A DNA stretch of 64,000 bases from Symbiodinium natans (GCA_905221605.1 CAJNDS010001224.1:579056-643055), one strand, 5' to 3'. Shown: positions 32,216-43,171, numbered from the stretch's first letter. The notes: generated from the letters alone by a model not told the origin. Program-made: numbers and translations.

Positions 32216-32454
32216 GTTCTTCATCAGGGTCGCACCTACCAAAACTGAACTCATGGCGACGCACGGTGATTGCTCTCGGCTTTGCGAAACCAAAGCACGT
32301 TCGAGGTTTGTGGGGATTTTTCGGGGCGAAGCCCCCTGCATCTTGACACAAGAAGGATCTGGGGTTCAGGGGTAGGGTCGGTGTAACGGACTTAGAATTT
32401 GAAGCTTCAAGGGTCTCAAGGGTCTCAAGGGTCTCAAGGACCGCTGAGAAGGGC

Positions 32455-32522
32455 TCTCAGAGCGAACCGAGTTTCCACCAGAATCTGGTACACACCGTCT
32501 CCGTTGTTATAGGCACCTGACT
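32455..32522 (-). CDS. Possible exon, product unknown
   Basis: The minus frame reads ESGAYNNGDGVYQILVETRF with coding-like composition. No family recognised, splice sites not fixed. Confidence 0.25.
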
Positions 32523-32879
32523 CGAGATCAGGGGGGGGGGGGGAGAGGGGTCCTCCAATCAGGCGTCCCTTTTGGAGGGATCCCCCCAAAATCCCGACCA
32601 TCTAACTTTCAGTAGCCCTTTGAGAGCCTTGCAGTAGGATCCTTGTTGTGTCAGTACGAGGGGCGGATTTCCGTTTCGGAGCCTTTCACAAAAAAGGCAC
32701 TGATCGAGTCTGAACCCTAGGAGAGAGAAAGAGAAAGAGAGAGAGAGAGACAGAGAGAGAGAGAGCGAGAGAGAGATAGACAAGACAAAAAGATCCAGAA
32801 CACCGTGGCTCTTAAAAGGACCCCTAGACCCTAAACCCCAAACCCGAAACCCAAAACTCTGAAAAGGACAAGGGGGCAG

Positions 32880-32965
32880 TAGATGAACCCATCGAAGTCC
32901 CACTGCGCGCCAGCTTCGCCGGATGGGCTGGGCGCGTTTGTGGGCTGCATCCTGGCAGAACGAGA
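32880..32965 (-). CDS. Possible exon, product unknown
   Basis: The minus frame reads MQPTNAPSPSGEAGAQWDFD followed by GFIYCPLVL. Composition looks coding and lies on the same strand as its neighbours. No family recognised. Confidence 0.3.
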
Positions 32966-33169
32966 GATCCGGGTTCGGGGTTTACGGTTTAAGGGTTTAG
33001 GGTTTAGGGTTCATCGGGGTTTACATTGGTTTACGGAGTTAAAAAGGGGCTTCCAGGGGCTTTTTGAGGTTTGTAGGGGTTAACCGGGGTTTCTCGGGGT
33101 TTAGAGGGCTTTATAGGGGTTTATAGGGTTATAGGGGTGATGGGGGCTTGCAGGTGTTCAGGGTTGTGC

Positions 33170-33420
33170 TCATGGGGGGGCTGGGAGATAAGCCTCTGGC
33201 CTAGAAGAAGCTCCCAAAACGAAGCCCTCCTGTTTTCCATACGGCTTGCGGTTTGGATTTCGCAGGCTTCGCACTGGGGTGCATGGGCCCTTGGTGGCCC
33301 CCAAGCGCCAACGAGCCAACGAGCCAAGGAGCGTGACGCTGTAGAAGAACTGCGGGTTGTCCAGGCTCTGGAGCAAGACCTGCTTCCGGAACAGCCAAGC
33401 TGAACAAATAAAACTCCAGC
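33170..33420 (-). CDS. Possible exon, product unknown
   Basis: The minus frame, after a TTCAG acceptor-like site near 33400, reads FRKQVLLQSLDNPQFFYSVT then LLGSLARWRLGATKG. It stays open for more than 65 codons. Basic and hydrophobic residues are mixed as in a globular protein. Plus frames over the same bases are open too, so orientation rests on the consistency of neighbouring exons. Confidence 0.35.
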
Positions 33421-33564
33421 TGAAGTCCTACATAGGCATCGTGTGCTATCAAAAAAGAGCTAGAATGAGAAGGAGGAGGAAAAAGGGAAGAAGAAAGGCA
33501 CGAAGAGGAAGAAGAAGAAGAAGAAGAACAAGCACAAAAGAACAGTGAGAATGACACTAGTGAT

Positions 33565-33715
33565 CGTAGTAGTAGCTGTCGGAAGCTTCACGCTGCGCTG
33601 CAACGAGCCAGCCTTGTCGCCCTCGCAAGAGATGAGCCAGAAGTCGTCTTGGCCTCCAATGTCTGCCCTGGTCACGTGGCAGCTCACCAAAGGCCCGCGA
33701 TCAAAAAGAAGCCAA
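33565..33715 (-). CDS. Possible exon, product unknown
   Basis: The minus frame reads LVSCHVTRADIGGQDDFWLI then SCEGDKAGSLQRSVKLPT. It could join the exon at 33170-33420 downstream. No family recognised. Confidence 0.35.
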
Positions 33716-33732
33716 CAACAAACATGACCATC

Positions 33733-33822
33733 TGTTTAGGGTTTAGGGTTTAGGGTTTAGGGTGTAGGGTGTAGGGTTTAGGGTTTAGGGTTTAGGGTTT
33801 AGGGTTTAGGGTGTCGGGTTCA
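33733..33822. repeat. Telomere-type array (TTTAGGG)n
   Basis: About a dozen units with GTGTAGGG variants, sitting directly upstream (minus sense) of the 33565-33715 exon candidate. Confidence 0.9.
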
Positions 33823-35312
33823 GCGTGAGGTTACCCAAGACCCTAGGCCTAGGCATGCAACATCCTGGGATCCTGGCAATCCCCAACCCTGACACATGCG
33901 AAGTGGGCATCAACTCGCAGTTCAAACATTGGGGCCTCGGCTTCCGTTCGGACTCAAGGTGAAGGGCCCCGTCGCCCAGGCCCCGCGGAACTCCAAACAT
34001 TATCAGTAGCCACATAAAAGCCTTGCGAGACAAGCAGGCTGCCTCCGCACGGTGAGGTCGGCGGCCGTCTGCAAGGGGGGGGCTTTGGATGCTGAGTAGG
34101 GTTCGGCCCCAACCTAGGCCCTCAGAATAAGGATCTAAGTTTCCGGACTGTACGTGCTTTGCCAAAGCGCCCCCCAGCTCCTGAAGAGACCCTGGTAAAC
34201 TGTAACTTAAGTAACAATGTTATTCCCCCCATGATGCATGTATGATAATTTGGAGATTCAAAGCAATCAAAACGGTGGTGAGCTGTAGCCATTCCAAGCA
34301 ACAATGGCATGATTGGGAGCAAGGGGGGCACCCCTTAAGACCTGTTTCCTGCAAACAAGTGCTTTAAAAGATGGTGAGAAAAAACAGCCAACAAAGAACC
34401 AACCACAAGAACAAAAGAAATTATACTTAGGAGCAGTCCTGCAACGCCGGCTCCCTCGTGATGTTCAGCGTCAGTAGGCCTCGGTTGCCAAGGATGACGA
34501 GGTAAGCTCCCGAGCTCCCCCTGAACCCTGCGCGTTTCTTATTTAGGAGCTTTTCGGGACCAGGGCCTGGGGAGGCAGAACCTATTAGAAAATTGGGGGT
34601 TGCGGCTTTTTGGGCAAATCGAGGAGGTCGGCCCCTGGCCTCTCAGCCAAAAACCCCCACCTCCCCAACCGACCTCCCACCTCCCACCACTCCCACCACT
34701 CCCAGCGTACTAGAGCATCTGCTTGCCCGAATTCACGGAGCGTACTCAACTAGCATCCCCGGTTTTTCCTCCAAGTAGTGTGCCAACACTATGGGGTTCC
34801 CGTGTCAAGGGTGAGGGGGTGTAGATCGGCGCGCTGCTGCGCCGTTGGCCCCACGACTGCCTGCATTTTTGGACCAACAGCAGAACTGTCGTCGCTTGGA
34901 CCTACGCTGCAACAAGAGGGGCAGAACTCCTAAACTGTTCAGGGGTCCCCAGAATAGTGCCTTGAATGGGCTCATCCGAATCCCCCGAAAACCCCGAAAA
35001 AGCTTGAGAGCCATCCCCTCGTCTGCCAAGCGGCTGAGGTCGATGCCTGCGGCCTCCGAAGCCTTTGCCGGGTTTTTTGGTGTGTGTGTGTGGGTATATG
35101 GGACTCAATGGACTCATATACGGTTTATGGGGCTCATGTACGGTTGCGTATCTGTCGATGTTTATCGTGGAGCTCGCGTGTTTGCTTTTTGACAGAAGCT
35201 GGCACTTTCACTCCATATCCCGTGACAGCCCAGCAATTTCACGCATGGCTACCCATCAGTACAGGCTCTTATTCACGAAGCCATTCGCGTCTTAGATCCG
35301 CCCCTGCTCTTG
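33823..35312. other. Sparse minus-strand exon candidates
   Basis: Minus frames that look coding but cannot be joined: about 34060-33880 (LSRKAFMWLLIMFGVPRGLG), 34505-34435 (YLVILGNRGLLTLNITREPA) and 35065-35000 (SEAAGIDLSRLADEGMALKL). A segment near 34930-34820 mixes two frames resembling a broken RCC1 blade. None is called as a gene. Confidence 0.25.
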
Positions 35313-35622
35313 CTAAGCAGTGTTTGACTTCTTTGCTGCCCGCTCAAGCTGATCTTCAAGATTTTTGCGGGCTCTGTTGCAATCTTTCACATGTGCGTGT
35401 TGGGATCCGCAAACCTCTTGCAGCTGCTGGATGACCATGACCATGTAGCTCACCACATTCGATCATATTTTGCGACCGCGCGGGTCTGTGGGCTTGTGAA
35501 TAAATCACAAAGAGGAGCACACCTGTTTTTGCTCTTTCTTGCACCTCCACTTGAACGAGTTCTGGCATCCACTCATCCGCTTGCGGTTTGAAATGCTTCA
35601 CGTGGTCCTCATCCATTTAAGT
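35313..35622 (-). pseudogene. Nucleoside 2-deoxyribosyltransferase-like domain, frameshifted
   Basis: The minus strand starts MDEDHVKHFKPQADEWMPEL and continues VQVEVQERAKTGVLLFVI. This matches the conserved core of the nucleoside 2-deoxyribosyltransferase-like family (F-x-P-Q-x-D-x-W-x-P-E-L-x-x-x-E, then K-x-x-x-V-L-L-F-V-I). The frame then shifts: TRAVA, the expected T-R-A-[IV]-A block, is one frame over. A third frame gives VVSYMVMVIQQLQ and VKDCNRARKNLEDQLERAA, corresponding to the family's V-x-L-V-I strand and K-D-x-N-R-x-R helix, then a TAG at 35313-35315. At least two frame changes without good splice sites point to a decayed gene. The alternative is short unrecognised introns. Family members bind nucleotide-like substrates through a Rossmann-type fold. 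Confidence 0.5.
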
Positions 35623-35764
35623 CTTGGGCTTCGAACAAACCACTCTTGTTTGAAGGTTCCGGGTTCGCAAGTAGGGTGGGAAGGGCTCATTATGACTCAG
35701 AAGCTTCTGACATGCAGATGCCTTGAAGGGGAGCTCCGACATAAACGACTCATGCCTGATTTGC

Positions 35765-35850
35765 GACGCCTCTGCCCTCCAACCCTGAAGCCCTCATGCC
35801 GAAGATCGGTGGCGAAGCCGTCGAGATTCTGCAAACCTGCGGGCAAATCC
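35765..35850 (-). CDS. Possible exon, product unknown
   Basis: The minus frame reads DLPAGLQNLDGFATDLRHEG. It lies just after a poly-G tract (35850-35864), which may disturb the reading. No family recognised. Confidence 0.25.
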
Positions 35851-36039
35851 CCCCCCCCCCCCCAAGCTGCACAGAAAGAGGCTCTGGGCTCCCTAAATCC
35901 TCAGGTCTGGGGCGCCTGGGCATGTGGGCCCGTTGAGTGGATAGGAGGCCGGGGAGCAGCAAGAGGCTTAAAGAAGGCCCAGTGGCCCAGTGGACTCTAG
36001 AAGCGAGACCACGCAATCCTGGTGTCAAAGCTTCGCTGT

Positions 36040-36241
36040 CCCTTCAAGAATCTGGGCTTTGGGGCCAAGGGCAACGCGGCTCCGGAGCATGATTCCCAAC
36101 ACTGGACCCGCCTGCTTGGGTGCGAACCTCTGAGTCCACAAACGCCACAAACACGAAGTCCCCGTTTCCTTTGGGAAGCTTCGCGGTTTGATGGCTTCGA
36201 GGCTTTCTTCTCGTTAAGCCTCTGAAACAAGGTTCAGGCAC
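36040..36241 (-). CDS. Possible exon, product unknown
   Basis: A 65-codon minus frame contains NGDFVFVAFVDSEVRTQAGG. The beta-rich stretch could be a blade-type repeat, but the G-H-T and D-G signatures of RCC1 are absent. Confidence 0.3.
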
Positions 36242-36400
36242 ATGTCACATGTCAAGGCTCAGGCAGAAGCTGCAGTCAACCCACGTCTAAGCGTGCAAGG
36301 CTTGCCTAATGCTAGGGAGCCCTGAGACCCAGGGCCTAGGGGTTTCAGGGCTTTGGCATGGAAGAAGGGCAGGACTGCACGACCCCAAAACATTAAACCA

Positions 36401-36500
36401 NNNNNNNNNNNNNNNNNNNNNNNNNNNNNNNNNNNNNNNNNNNNNNNNNNNNNNNNNNNNNNNNNNNNNNNNNNNNNNNNNNNNNNNNNNNNNNNNNNNN
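36401..36500. other. Assembly gap (100 N)
   Basis: Exactly 100 N, the conventional size for a gap of unknown length. It removes the left side of satellite cassette copy 2. Frames drawn through it are meaningless. Confidence 1.
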
Positions 36501-38735
36501 CAGCCCCCTCCAGCCCCCTCCACCCCCCTCCAGCCCCTCCAGCTCCAGCCCATCCCTTCTCCAGGTTCCTCTAGTTCCTCCAGCCCCTCCAGCCTCTCCA
36601 GCCCTACCTAAATAATTTAGTTTATGGCTTGGCTGAGTTTCCCCACAATTAAATTAATTTAAACGATTTAAACGATTTAAACGATTTAATTGGGTCCAAT
36701 TAAATCGTTTAAATCCGACGCCTCAAATAAATAATTTAGTTAGACCGTAGGATTTAAACGATTTAATTGGGTCCAATTAAATCGTTTAAATCCGACGCCT
36801 CAATTAAATAATTTAATTCGACCGTAGGATTTAAACGATTTAATTGTGCCCAATTAAATCGTTTAAATCGTTTAAATCGTTTAAATCGTTTAAATCGTTT
36901 AAACTAATTTAATTGTGGTGGGAGGTGAGTACAGACAGGCACAGAGCCAATTAAATTATTTAAATCCGACGCCTCAATTAAATAATTTAATTAGACCGTA
37001 GGATTTAAATGATTTACTTGGTTTATGGCTTGGCTGAGTCCCCCCACAATTAAATTAATTTAAACGATTTAAACGATTTAAACGATTTAAACGATTTAAA
37101 CGATTTAGTTGGGTCCAATTAAATCGTTTAAATCCGACGCCTCAATTAAATAATTTAAATAGACCGTAGGATTTAAACGATTTAATTGGGTCCAATTAAA
37201 TCGTTTAAATCCGACGCCTCAATTAAATAATTTAATTGGACCGAAGGATTTAAACGATTTAATTGGGCCCAATTAAACCGTTTAAATCGTTTAAATCGTT
37301 TAAATTAATTTAATTGTGGTGGGAGGTGAGTACAGGCAGGCACAGAGCCAATTAAATTATTTAAATCCGACGCCTCAATTAAATAATTTTATTAGACCGT
37401 AGGATTTAAATGATTTAATTGGTTTATGGCTTGGCTGAGTCCCCCCACAATTAAACTAATTTAAACGATTTAAACGATTTAAACGATTTAAACGATTTAA
37501 TTGGGTCCAATTAAATCGTTTAAATCCGACGCCTCAATTAAATAATTTAATTCGACCGTAGGATTTAAACGATTTAATTGGGTCCAATTAAATCGTTTAA
37601 ATCCGACGCCCCAATTAAATAATTTAATTGGACCGTAGGATTTAAACGATTTAATTGGGTCCAATTAAATCGTTTAAATCCGACGCCTCAATTAAATAAT
37701 TTAAATAGACCGTAGGATTTAAACGATTTAATTGGATCCAATTAAATCGTTTAAATCGTTTAAATCGTTTAAATTTAATTTAATTGTGGTGGGAGGTGAG
37801 TACAGACAGGCACAGAGCCAATTAAATTATTTAAATCCGACGCCTCAATTAAATAATTTAATTAGACCGTAGGATTTAAATGATTTAATTGGTTTATGGC
37901 TTGGCTGATTCCCCCCACAATTAAATTAATTTAAACGATTTAAACGATTTAAACGATTTAATTTAAACGATTTAAACGATTTAATTGGGTCCAATTAAAT
38001 CGTTTAAATCCGACGCCTCAATTAAATAATTTAATTCGATCGTAGGATTTAAACGATTTAATTGGGTCCAATTAAATCGTTTAAATCCGACGCCTCAATT
38101 AAATAATTTAATTGGACCGTAGGATTTAAACGATTTAATTGGGCCCAATTAAATCGTTTAAATCGTTTAAATCGTTTAAATTAATTTAATTGTGGTGGGA
38201 GGTGAATACAGACAGGCACAGAGCCAATTAAATTATTTAAATCCGACGCCTCAATTAAATAATTTAATTAGACCGTAGGATTTAAATGATTTAATTGGTT
38301 TATGGCTTGGCTGAGTCCCCCCACAATTAAATTAATTTAAACGATTTACACGATTTAAACGATTTAATTGGGTCCAATTAAATCGTTTGAATCCGACGCC
38401 TCAATAAAATAATTTAATTGGACCGTAGGATTTAAACGATTTAATTGGGCACAATTAAATCGTTTAAATCGTTTAAATCGTTTAAATTAATTTAATTGTG
38501 GTGGGAGGTGAGTACAGACAGGCACAGAGCCAATTAAATTATTTAAATCCGACGCCTTACTTATTCAAAAAAATAGGGCGTAGGATTTAAATAATTTAAT
38601 TAAGCTCTCTCTATTTAAATAGTTGAATTTATTTAAATAAATTAAATTATTTTCTGCTTATTAAAAAGAAGGAATGAGCTAAATAGACCCTAAAGGCTGC
38701 TCTTTCATATATATATATATATGTATATGTATATG
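36501..38735. repeat. Palindromic AT-rich satellite cassette, copy 2
   Basis: Same order as copy 1: CCAGCCCC tandem, CTACCTAAATAATTTAGTTT, core units with the GATTTAAACGATTTAATTGG palindrome, GTGGTGGGAGGTGAG spacers, and the terminal TACTTATTCAAAAAAATAGG to TCTTTCATATATAT segment. Units are more regular than in copy 1. Both cassettes have the same orientation. Confidence 0.95.
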
Positions 38736-38765
38736 TATATAAAACATATTCCCAAGTATCCCTAA

Positions 38766-39468
38766 GAGGCAGGAGCCCTCGGAGTCCAAGAAGACGCTGT
38801 GAAAGCCGCCGGCCGCGACCGAGATGATGCAGCGGCCCGCCTGAACCTCAGGATGGCTTGGAGGTTTTAGGGTTTAGGGTTTAGGGTTTTCATGGTACCT
38901 ACTAACCACTTATAAGTGTACTTATAACCCTACTTATACTTGGGATAACCCCCTATAAGGCCCCTTAGAGGTATACTTCTAACCCTACTTATAATACCCT
39001 TTAAGGGCTTGAACCTCAGGAAGTGCCCTTTAAAAAAAAACCCTCTGAAAGGATACTCGCTGAATATGGTCCTCTTAAGCCCTAAAGCCTACACCCTAAA
39101 CCCTCAAACCCTAAACCCTAAGCCTTAAACCAATAAGGGAAAGATGAAATGTTACAAGGGCCTGCCACGGAACCTCTGTGACATCCGTCTGTCCATCGAG
39201 GTTCAAACCGCAGGCGGCAACCCGTCCATCGCTTCGCAGCAGCAGCGTGTGCTGGGCGCCGGCTGACCTATACAGAACTTGGAACCCGCGCAAAAATCAC
39301 ATTGTTTGCTGTTTCTTAGGAATTCTAGTACCCAAAACTTCAAAACACATTCCCAAGTATCTCTCAGTGACACCGCCGTGTATTGAAGCCCGAAGGGCAA
39401 CGCTGGAAGCAGCGACTCTCCGGCCGCGTTGAGGCCAAAAGCCACTGCAGCACCGGTCCTTTCAAGGA
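38766..39468 (-). CDS. RCC1-repeat protein (three exons)
   Basis: Exons in order on the minus strand: 39468-39363 (LERTGAAVAFGLNAAGESLL, then PALPFGLQYTAVSL), 39267-39174 (SAGAQHTLLLRSDGRVAACG, then LNLDGQTDVTE) and 38846-about 38766 (VQAGRCIISVAAGGFHSVFL, then DSEGSCL). Joined they give two and a half RCC1 blades with the canonical A-G-x-x-H-T-L-L-L-R-S-D-G-x-V-A-A-C-G-x-N pattern. Junctions are AG|G and keep frame. The first intron is a family G repeat. The second holds CCCTAAA heptamers and an AACCAATAAGGG repeat and is bounded by GAGGTTC on both sides. The 5' and 3' ends are not found: downstream lies the satellite. Such propellers act in Ran exchange or ubiquitin-ligase (HERC-type) proteins. 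The role here is unknown. Confidence 0.85.
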
Positions 39469-40186
39469 CTGCGGGGTTTGGAGCGTGCAGCTGTTAGGAT
39501 TTAGGGGTTAGGGTTTGAGGTTTAGGGTTTAGGGTTAGGGTATAGCTAGCCCATTCAAGCCCTGAAGCCCGCGAGAAGCTTACATGCCAAATCCTCCAAC
39601 ATCCCTTGGTTAAGGAGTATCTTCCTGAAATTTCATTTGGGTTCATATTTCCCCATATACTGGGTTGGCCTTTGAACCCCTTGAAATCATGTATATATGG
39701 GGTCCCATATGAACCCAAACCAGGGAAAAATATCCCAAAAGCCAACCTAGTAGATTCCTAAACCCTAAACCCTAAACCCTAACCCCTAAACCCTAGCCCT
39801 AAACCCTAAACCCTCAACACTAAACCCTAAACCCCAAACAAGGCATGTTGGGGTCTGTTCTCCGAGCCCTCCTTTTCAGCAGCACGGAGTGGTAGCGCCC
39901 TGCTGCCACTCGCCTCGCCAGGCTCGGATGCCCCAAAGCGCCGCTAAGATTTCAGGGACCCTAAACCCTAAACCCTAAGCCCTAAACACCTTAAGCCATA
40001 CTAAGAATGCCTATATCTGCTATTTGCTTCTCAGAAAAAAAAAGCTCGCAAATTCGAAAAGATATGCTTCCCTTAAAAGGGGAATATCGGGTGGTTCTTA
40101 AGCAGATGGTAGTTAAAGGAATATACCTGAAGCGCTACTGAGTATCCGCAAAAAGGCTATGAGGCATGCTCCTGAAAAAAGGGGTA
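39469..40186. other. Intergenic with telomere-type tracts
   Basis: TTTAGGG at 39500-39540, CCCTAAA at 39758-39838 and 39955-39990. The stretch 39600-39745 contains an AAGGAGTATCTTCCTGAAAT / CCATATA motif related to family E ends. No gene. Confidence 0.45.
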
Positions 40187-40303
40187 CTTGGAGGTTCATG
40201 GGTAGTTAGAAGTAAGTAGGGTTTATAAGTACTCTGAATAAGGTCAAAGGTATAGAACAAATCTACTTAACACCCTACTTAAAACTACCCATGACCCTCC
40301 AAG
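40187..40303. mobile_element. Inverted-repeat element, family B
   Basis: CTTGGAGGTTCATGGGTAGT and ACTACCCATGACCCTCCAAG are inverted over 20 bp with one extra base. Family interior GTAAGTAGGGTTTATAAGTA is present. Confidence 0.85.
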
Positions 40304-40795
40304 TATTAAGGGCTCGCTGGGTGTGATTTGAGGACGGGGGTGTTGGGTAAACCCGTCAAAAGGGTCTGGAGACTTTACACAAGGTCTTACATACAGAGAA
40401 TACCTGAAATTTCATGTACACATGCATATACACGTGCAAAGAGTCCGGGCTGGGGGAATGGTGGTGGCCTAGACTTCTAGTTTGGGCTTTACATCCGAAG
40501 CCCTAGCATGCTTGAGGCCTCTCCAGTTTCCTTTTACATCCAGGCCTCTGAAGTCTGCCGGGTAAGTATGCTGAGACCCGGGCGCAAGGCACAAACCCAG
40601 CACTCGTGGTAGTCTCCAGTTTCCTAAACCCCAAAACCCAAACCCTAAACCCTGAACCCTAAACCCCGGACCCAAAGACTCAACTACACTTTGCTTATGC
40701 CATGCTCCTCAACTCACATTCGGCTTCTTCTATATGGTCATGATAATGGCAATGCAGCCCCTGATGGGACTTCTGCGACTTCAACCACCATACAT
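40304..40795. other. Intergenic
   Basis: No supported gene. The minus-strand ATACTTACCCGG at 40558-40570 resembles the 5' end of U1 but is not followed by U1 structure. Confidence 0.4.
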
Positions 40796-41070
40796 ACCCT
40801 AACCCGTAAACCGTAAACCCTAAACCCCAAACCCTAAACCCTAAACCCTAAACCCTAAACCCTAAACCCTAAACCCTAAAACCCTAAACCCTAACCCTAA
40901 ACCCGAGCTCCCCCCAAAAAAGGCCCGCCTTGCAAAGAAGCAGGCCTCGGAGGCTTCCAGCAAGGCCTCGGACCGATTAGGGCTTGGAGTTTAGGGTTTA
41001 GGGTTTAGGGTTTAGGGTTTGGTGTTTAGGGTTTAGGGTTTAGGGTTTGGGGTTTAGGGTTTAGGGGGGG
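40796..41070. repeat. Opposed telomere-type arrays
   Basis: CCCTAAA array 40815-40905, a short spacer with AAAAAAGGCCCGCC, then TTTAGGG/TTTGGGG array 40985-41068. The orientation flips over about 80 bp. Confidence 0.9.
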
Positions 41071-41105
41071 GGCTCAGGGTTGATTCGGCTTCAAAGGGCG
41101 TTGAT

Positions 41106-41705
41106 TACCCTAAACCCTAAACCCTAAACCCTAAACCCTAAACGAATTATGGGCTGCTTGGCGTCCACAACATGCAGGGGTGAGATCGCGCCACAGGACC
41201 ATGAACTGCCCCAGAGATATCTCAAGCCCTTAACCCTACACCCCTTACTAGGAGCCCACTGAAGTAGGCTTTGGGGTTCTTAAAAGTAGCCCTAAACCCT
41301 AAACCCTAAACCCTAAACCCTAAACCCTAAACCCTAAACCCTAAACGAATTATGGGCTGCTTGGCGTCCACAACATGCAGGGGTGAGATCGTGCCACAGG
41401 ACCATGAATTGCCCCAGAGATATCTCAAGCCCTTAACCCTACACCCCTTACTAGGAGCGCACTGAAGTAGGCTTTGGGGTTCTTAAAGGTAGCCCTAAAC
41501 CCTAAACCCTAAACCCTAAACGAATTATGGGCTGCTTGGCGTCCCCAACATGCAAAATTGATCGTGCCACAGGACCATGAATTGCCCCAGAGATATCTCA
41601 AGCCCTTAACCCTACACCTCTTACTAGGAGCTCACTGAAGTAGGCTTTGGGGTTCTTAAAAGTAGCCCTAAACCCTAAACCCTAAACCCTAAACCCTAAA
41701 CCCTT
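41106..41705. repeat. Triplicated unit separated by telomere-type arrays
   Basis: A segment starting ACGAATTATGGGCTGCTTGG and ending GGGGTTCTTAAA(A/G)GTAGC occurs three times (about 41142-41291, 41345-41494, 41519-41670), each followed by 3-8 CCCTAAA units. The copies differ by few substitutions. The third replaces GGGGTGAGATCG by a short AAAATTGATCG. The telomere-type array is thus part of the amplified unit (spacings 203 and 174 bp, differing mainly in heptamer number). Confidence 0.9.
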
Positions 41706-42385
41706 TTGCCCTAAACCCTAAAGATGAACCCTCCAGATCTTCATGCTGCTGAGGTTTTGCTCTTGCGGGAATCGCTTCCCCAGCTCGCGCACCTACATCT
41801 CTTTATGAGGGCTTTCTGGGGTTTCGGGTTTAGTGAAAAAAACTTAGAGTTTAGGGTTTCGGGTTTAGTGTAAAACTTGAAAAACCGAATCTTTTCGAAC
41901 CCAGACTGTCCCCAAACCTCACTTAAACCTGAACCCCCTCAACTTCACCCGAAACCCTTTGCTTGAGAATGGAAGCAGCTTCACGCCAGGATTCCGAAAC
42001 CTTCAGAAGCTAGGATTCCTAAACCTAAAACCCTAAACCTCTGAACTTCTTCATCCGCAGATCCCTACGCCTGAGACCTTTATGAGCAGTCACACGCCGA
42101 GTTCCGTGAGTCGAGCCCAGGTATGAATCAGGTCTAGAACTTGAGAGCCCAGTGATCAGCACTCGCAAGAAATCTCTAAGGTTTAGGGCCAAGAACCCGA
42201 CATGCAACGTAGAAGTTCAGCGAGTGATGGTGGAGCACCGGTGTGTCATGGCGAGAGGCTAGATTGCTAAATCAATCCGGACCTTCTTAGCATGCACCGA
42301 CACGCAGGGGCAACACCAAAAATCCAAAATCCCCCCCAAACCGCTAAGGTATGCAAAGCTTGACGCTTAAGCTTTAGGGTTTGTC
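41706..42385. other. Intergenic
   Basis: Contains a duplicated GGGTTTCGGGTTTAGTG (41820 and 41857). No supported gene. Confidence 0.4.
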
Positions 42386-42715
42386 TGAACCCCTAAACCC
42401 TAAACCCTAAACCCGAAACCCGTTTTTGAAGCTGGACTTGCTGACTGCCAGACGCCCACCAAACCCCAAACCCCAAACCCTAAACCCCAAACCCTAAACC
42501 CCAAACCCCAAACCCTAAACCCTAAACCCTAAACCCCAAACCCCAAACCCCAAACCCTAAACCCCAAACCCCAAACCCTAAACCCTAAACCCCAAACCCC
42601 AAACCCTAAACCCCAAACCCTAAACCCTGAACCCTAAACCCCAAACCCTAAACCCTAAACCCCAAACCCTAAACCCGAAAACCCAAACCCCAAACCCTAA
42701 ACCCTAAAACCTGCA
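42386..42715. repeat. Mixed CCCTAAA / CCCCAAA array
   Basis: More than 35 heptamers alternating between CCCTAAA and CCCCAAA, including repeated higher-order pairs. The longest heptamer block of the window (42460-42712). Confidence 0.95.
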
Positions 42716-42784
42716 GCTGTGGCACTTGCGGCAAGCCCAAGGCAGCTCCGGCTTGGACGGAGTTGCGCATGCCTTGGGCGAGGA

Positions 42785-42885
42785 GGGTTTAGGGTTTAGG
42801 GTTTAGGGTGTGGGGTTTAGGGTGTGGGGTTTAGGGCTAGGGTGTAGGGTTCAGGGTTTAGGTTTTAGGGTTCAGGGTTGAGGGC
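42785..42885. repeat. Telomere-type array (TTTAGGG)n with variants
   Basis: Units alternate TTTAGGG with GTGGGGTTTAGGG and TTCAGGG forms. Opposite orientation to the array ending 70 bp to the left. Confidence 0.9.
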
Positions 42886-43171
42886 TGAGGCCCAGAGAGA
42901 CCAATACCCTTCAGTTACAAAGAATATAGCTGAAACCGTACAGGCGGTAGAGGGAGCCTAATAATGATTTCGGGCATCTTTCCTTTACTTAGGTGTATTT
43001 GGGGTCTTTCGGGGGTTTACTTTGCTACGTACAACTAGGGGACTTGTAGCCGAAGTTGCAATCATTGTTACCCAATTGAGGGCTCTCGTGACTCTCCCTA
43101 TAAGGTGCCCTCCAACACTCCTAGGGTAGTTACATGGTCAGTTCAAATAGGCCCATGATTGGGGAACCCTT

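Noticed and set aside
36287-36611. Frames of 73-100 codons around 36.4 kb
   Set aside because: They run through the 100-N gap.
40556-40575. ATACTTACCCGG on the minus strand, like a U1 snRNA 5' end
   Set aside because: The following bases show no U1 stem-loops or Sm site, and one base in the splice-site pairing region differs.
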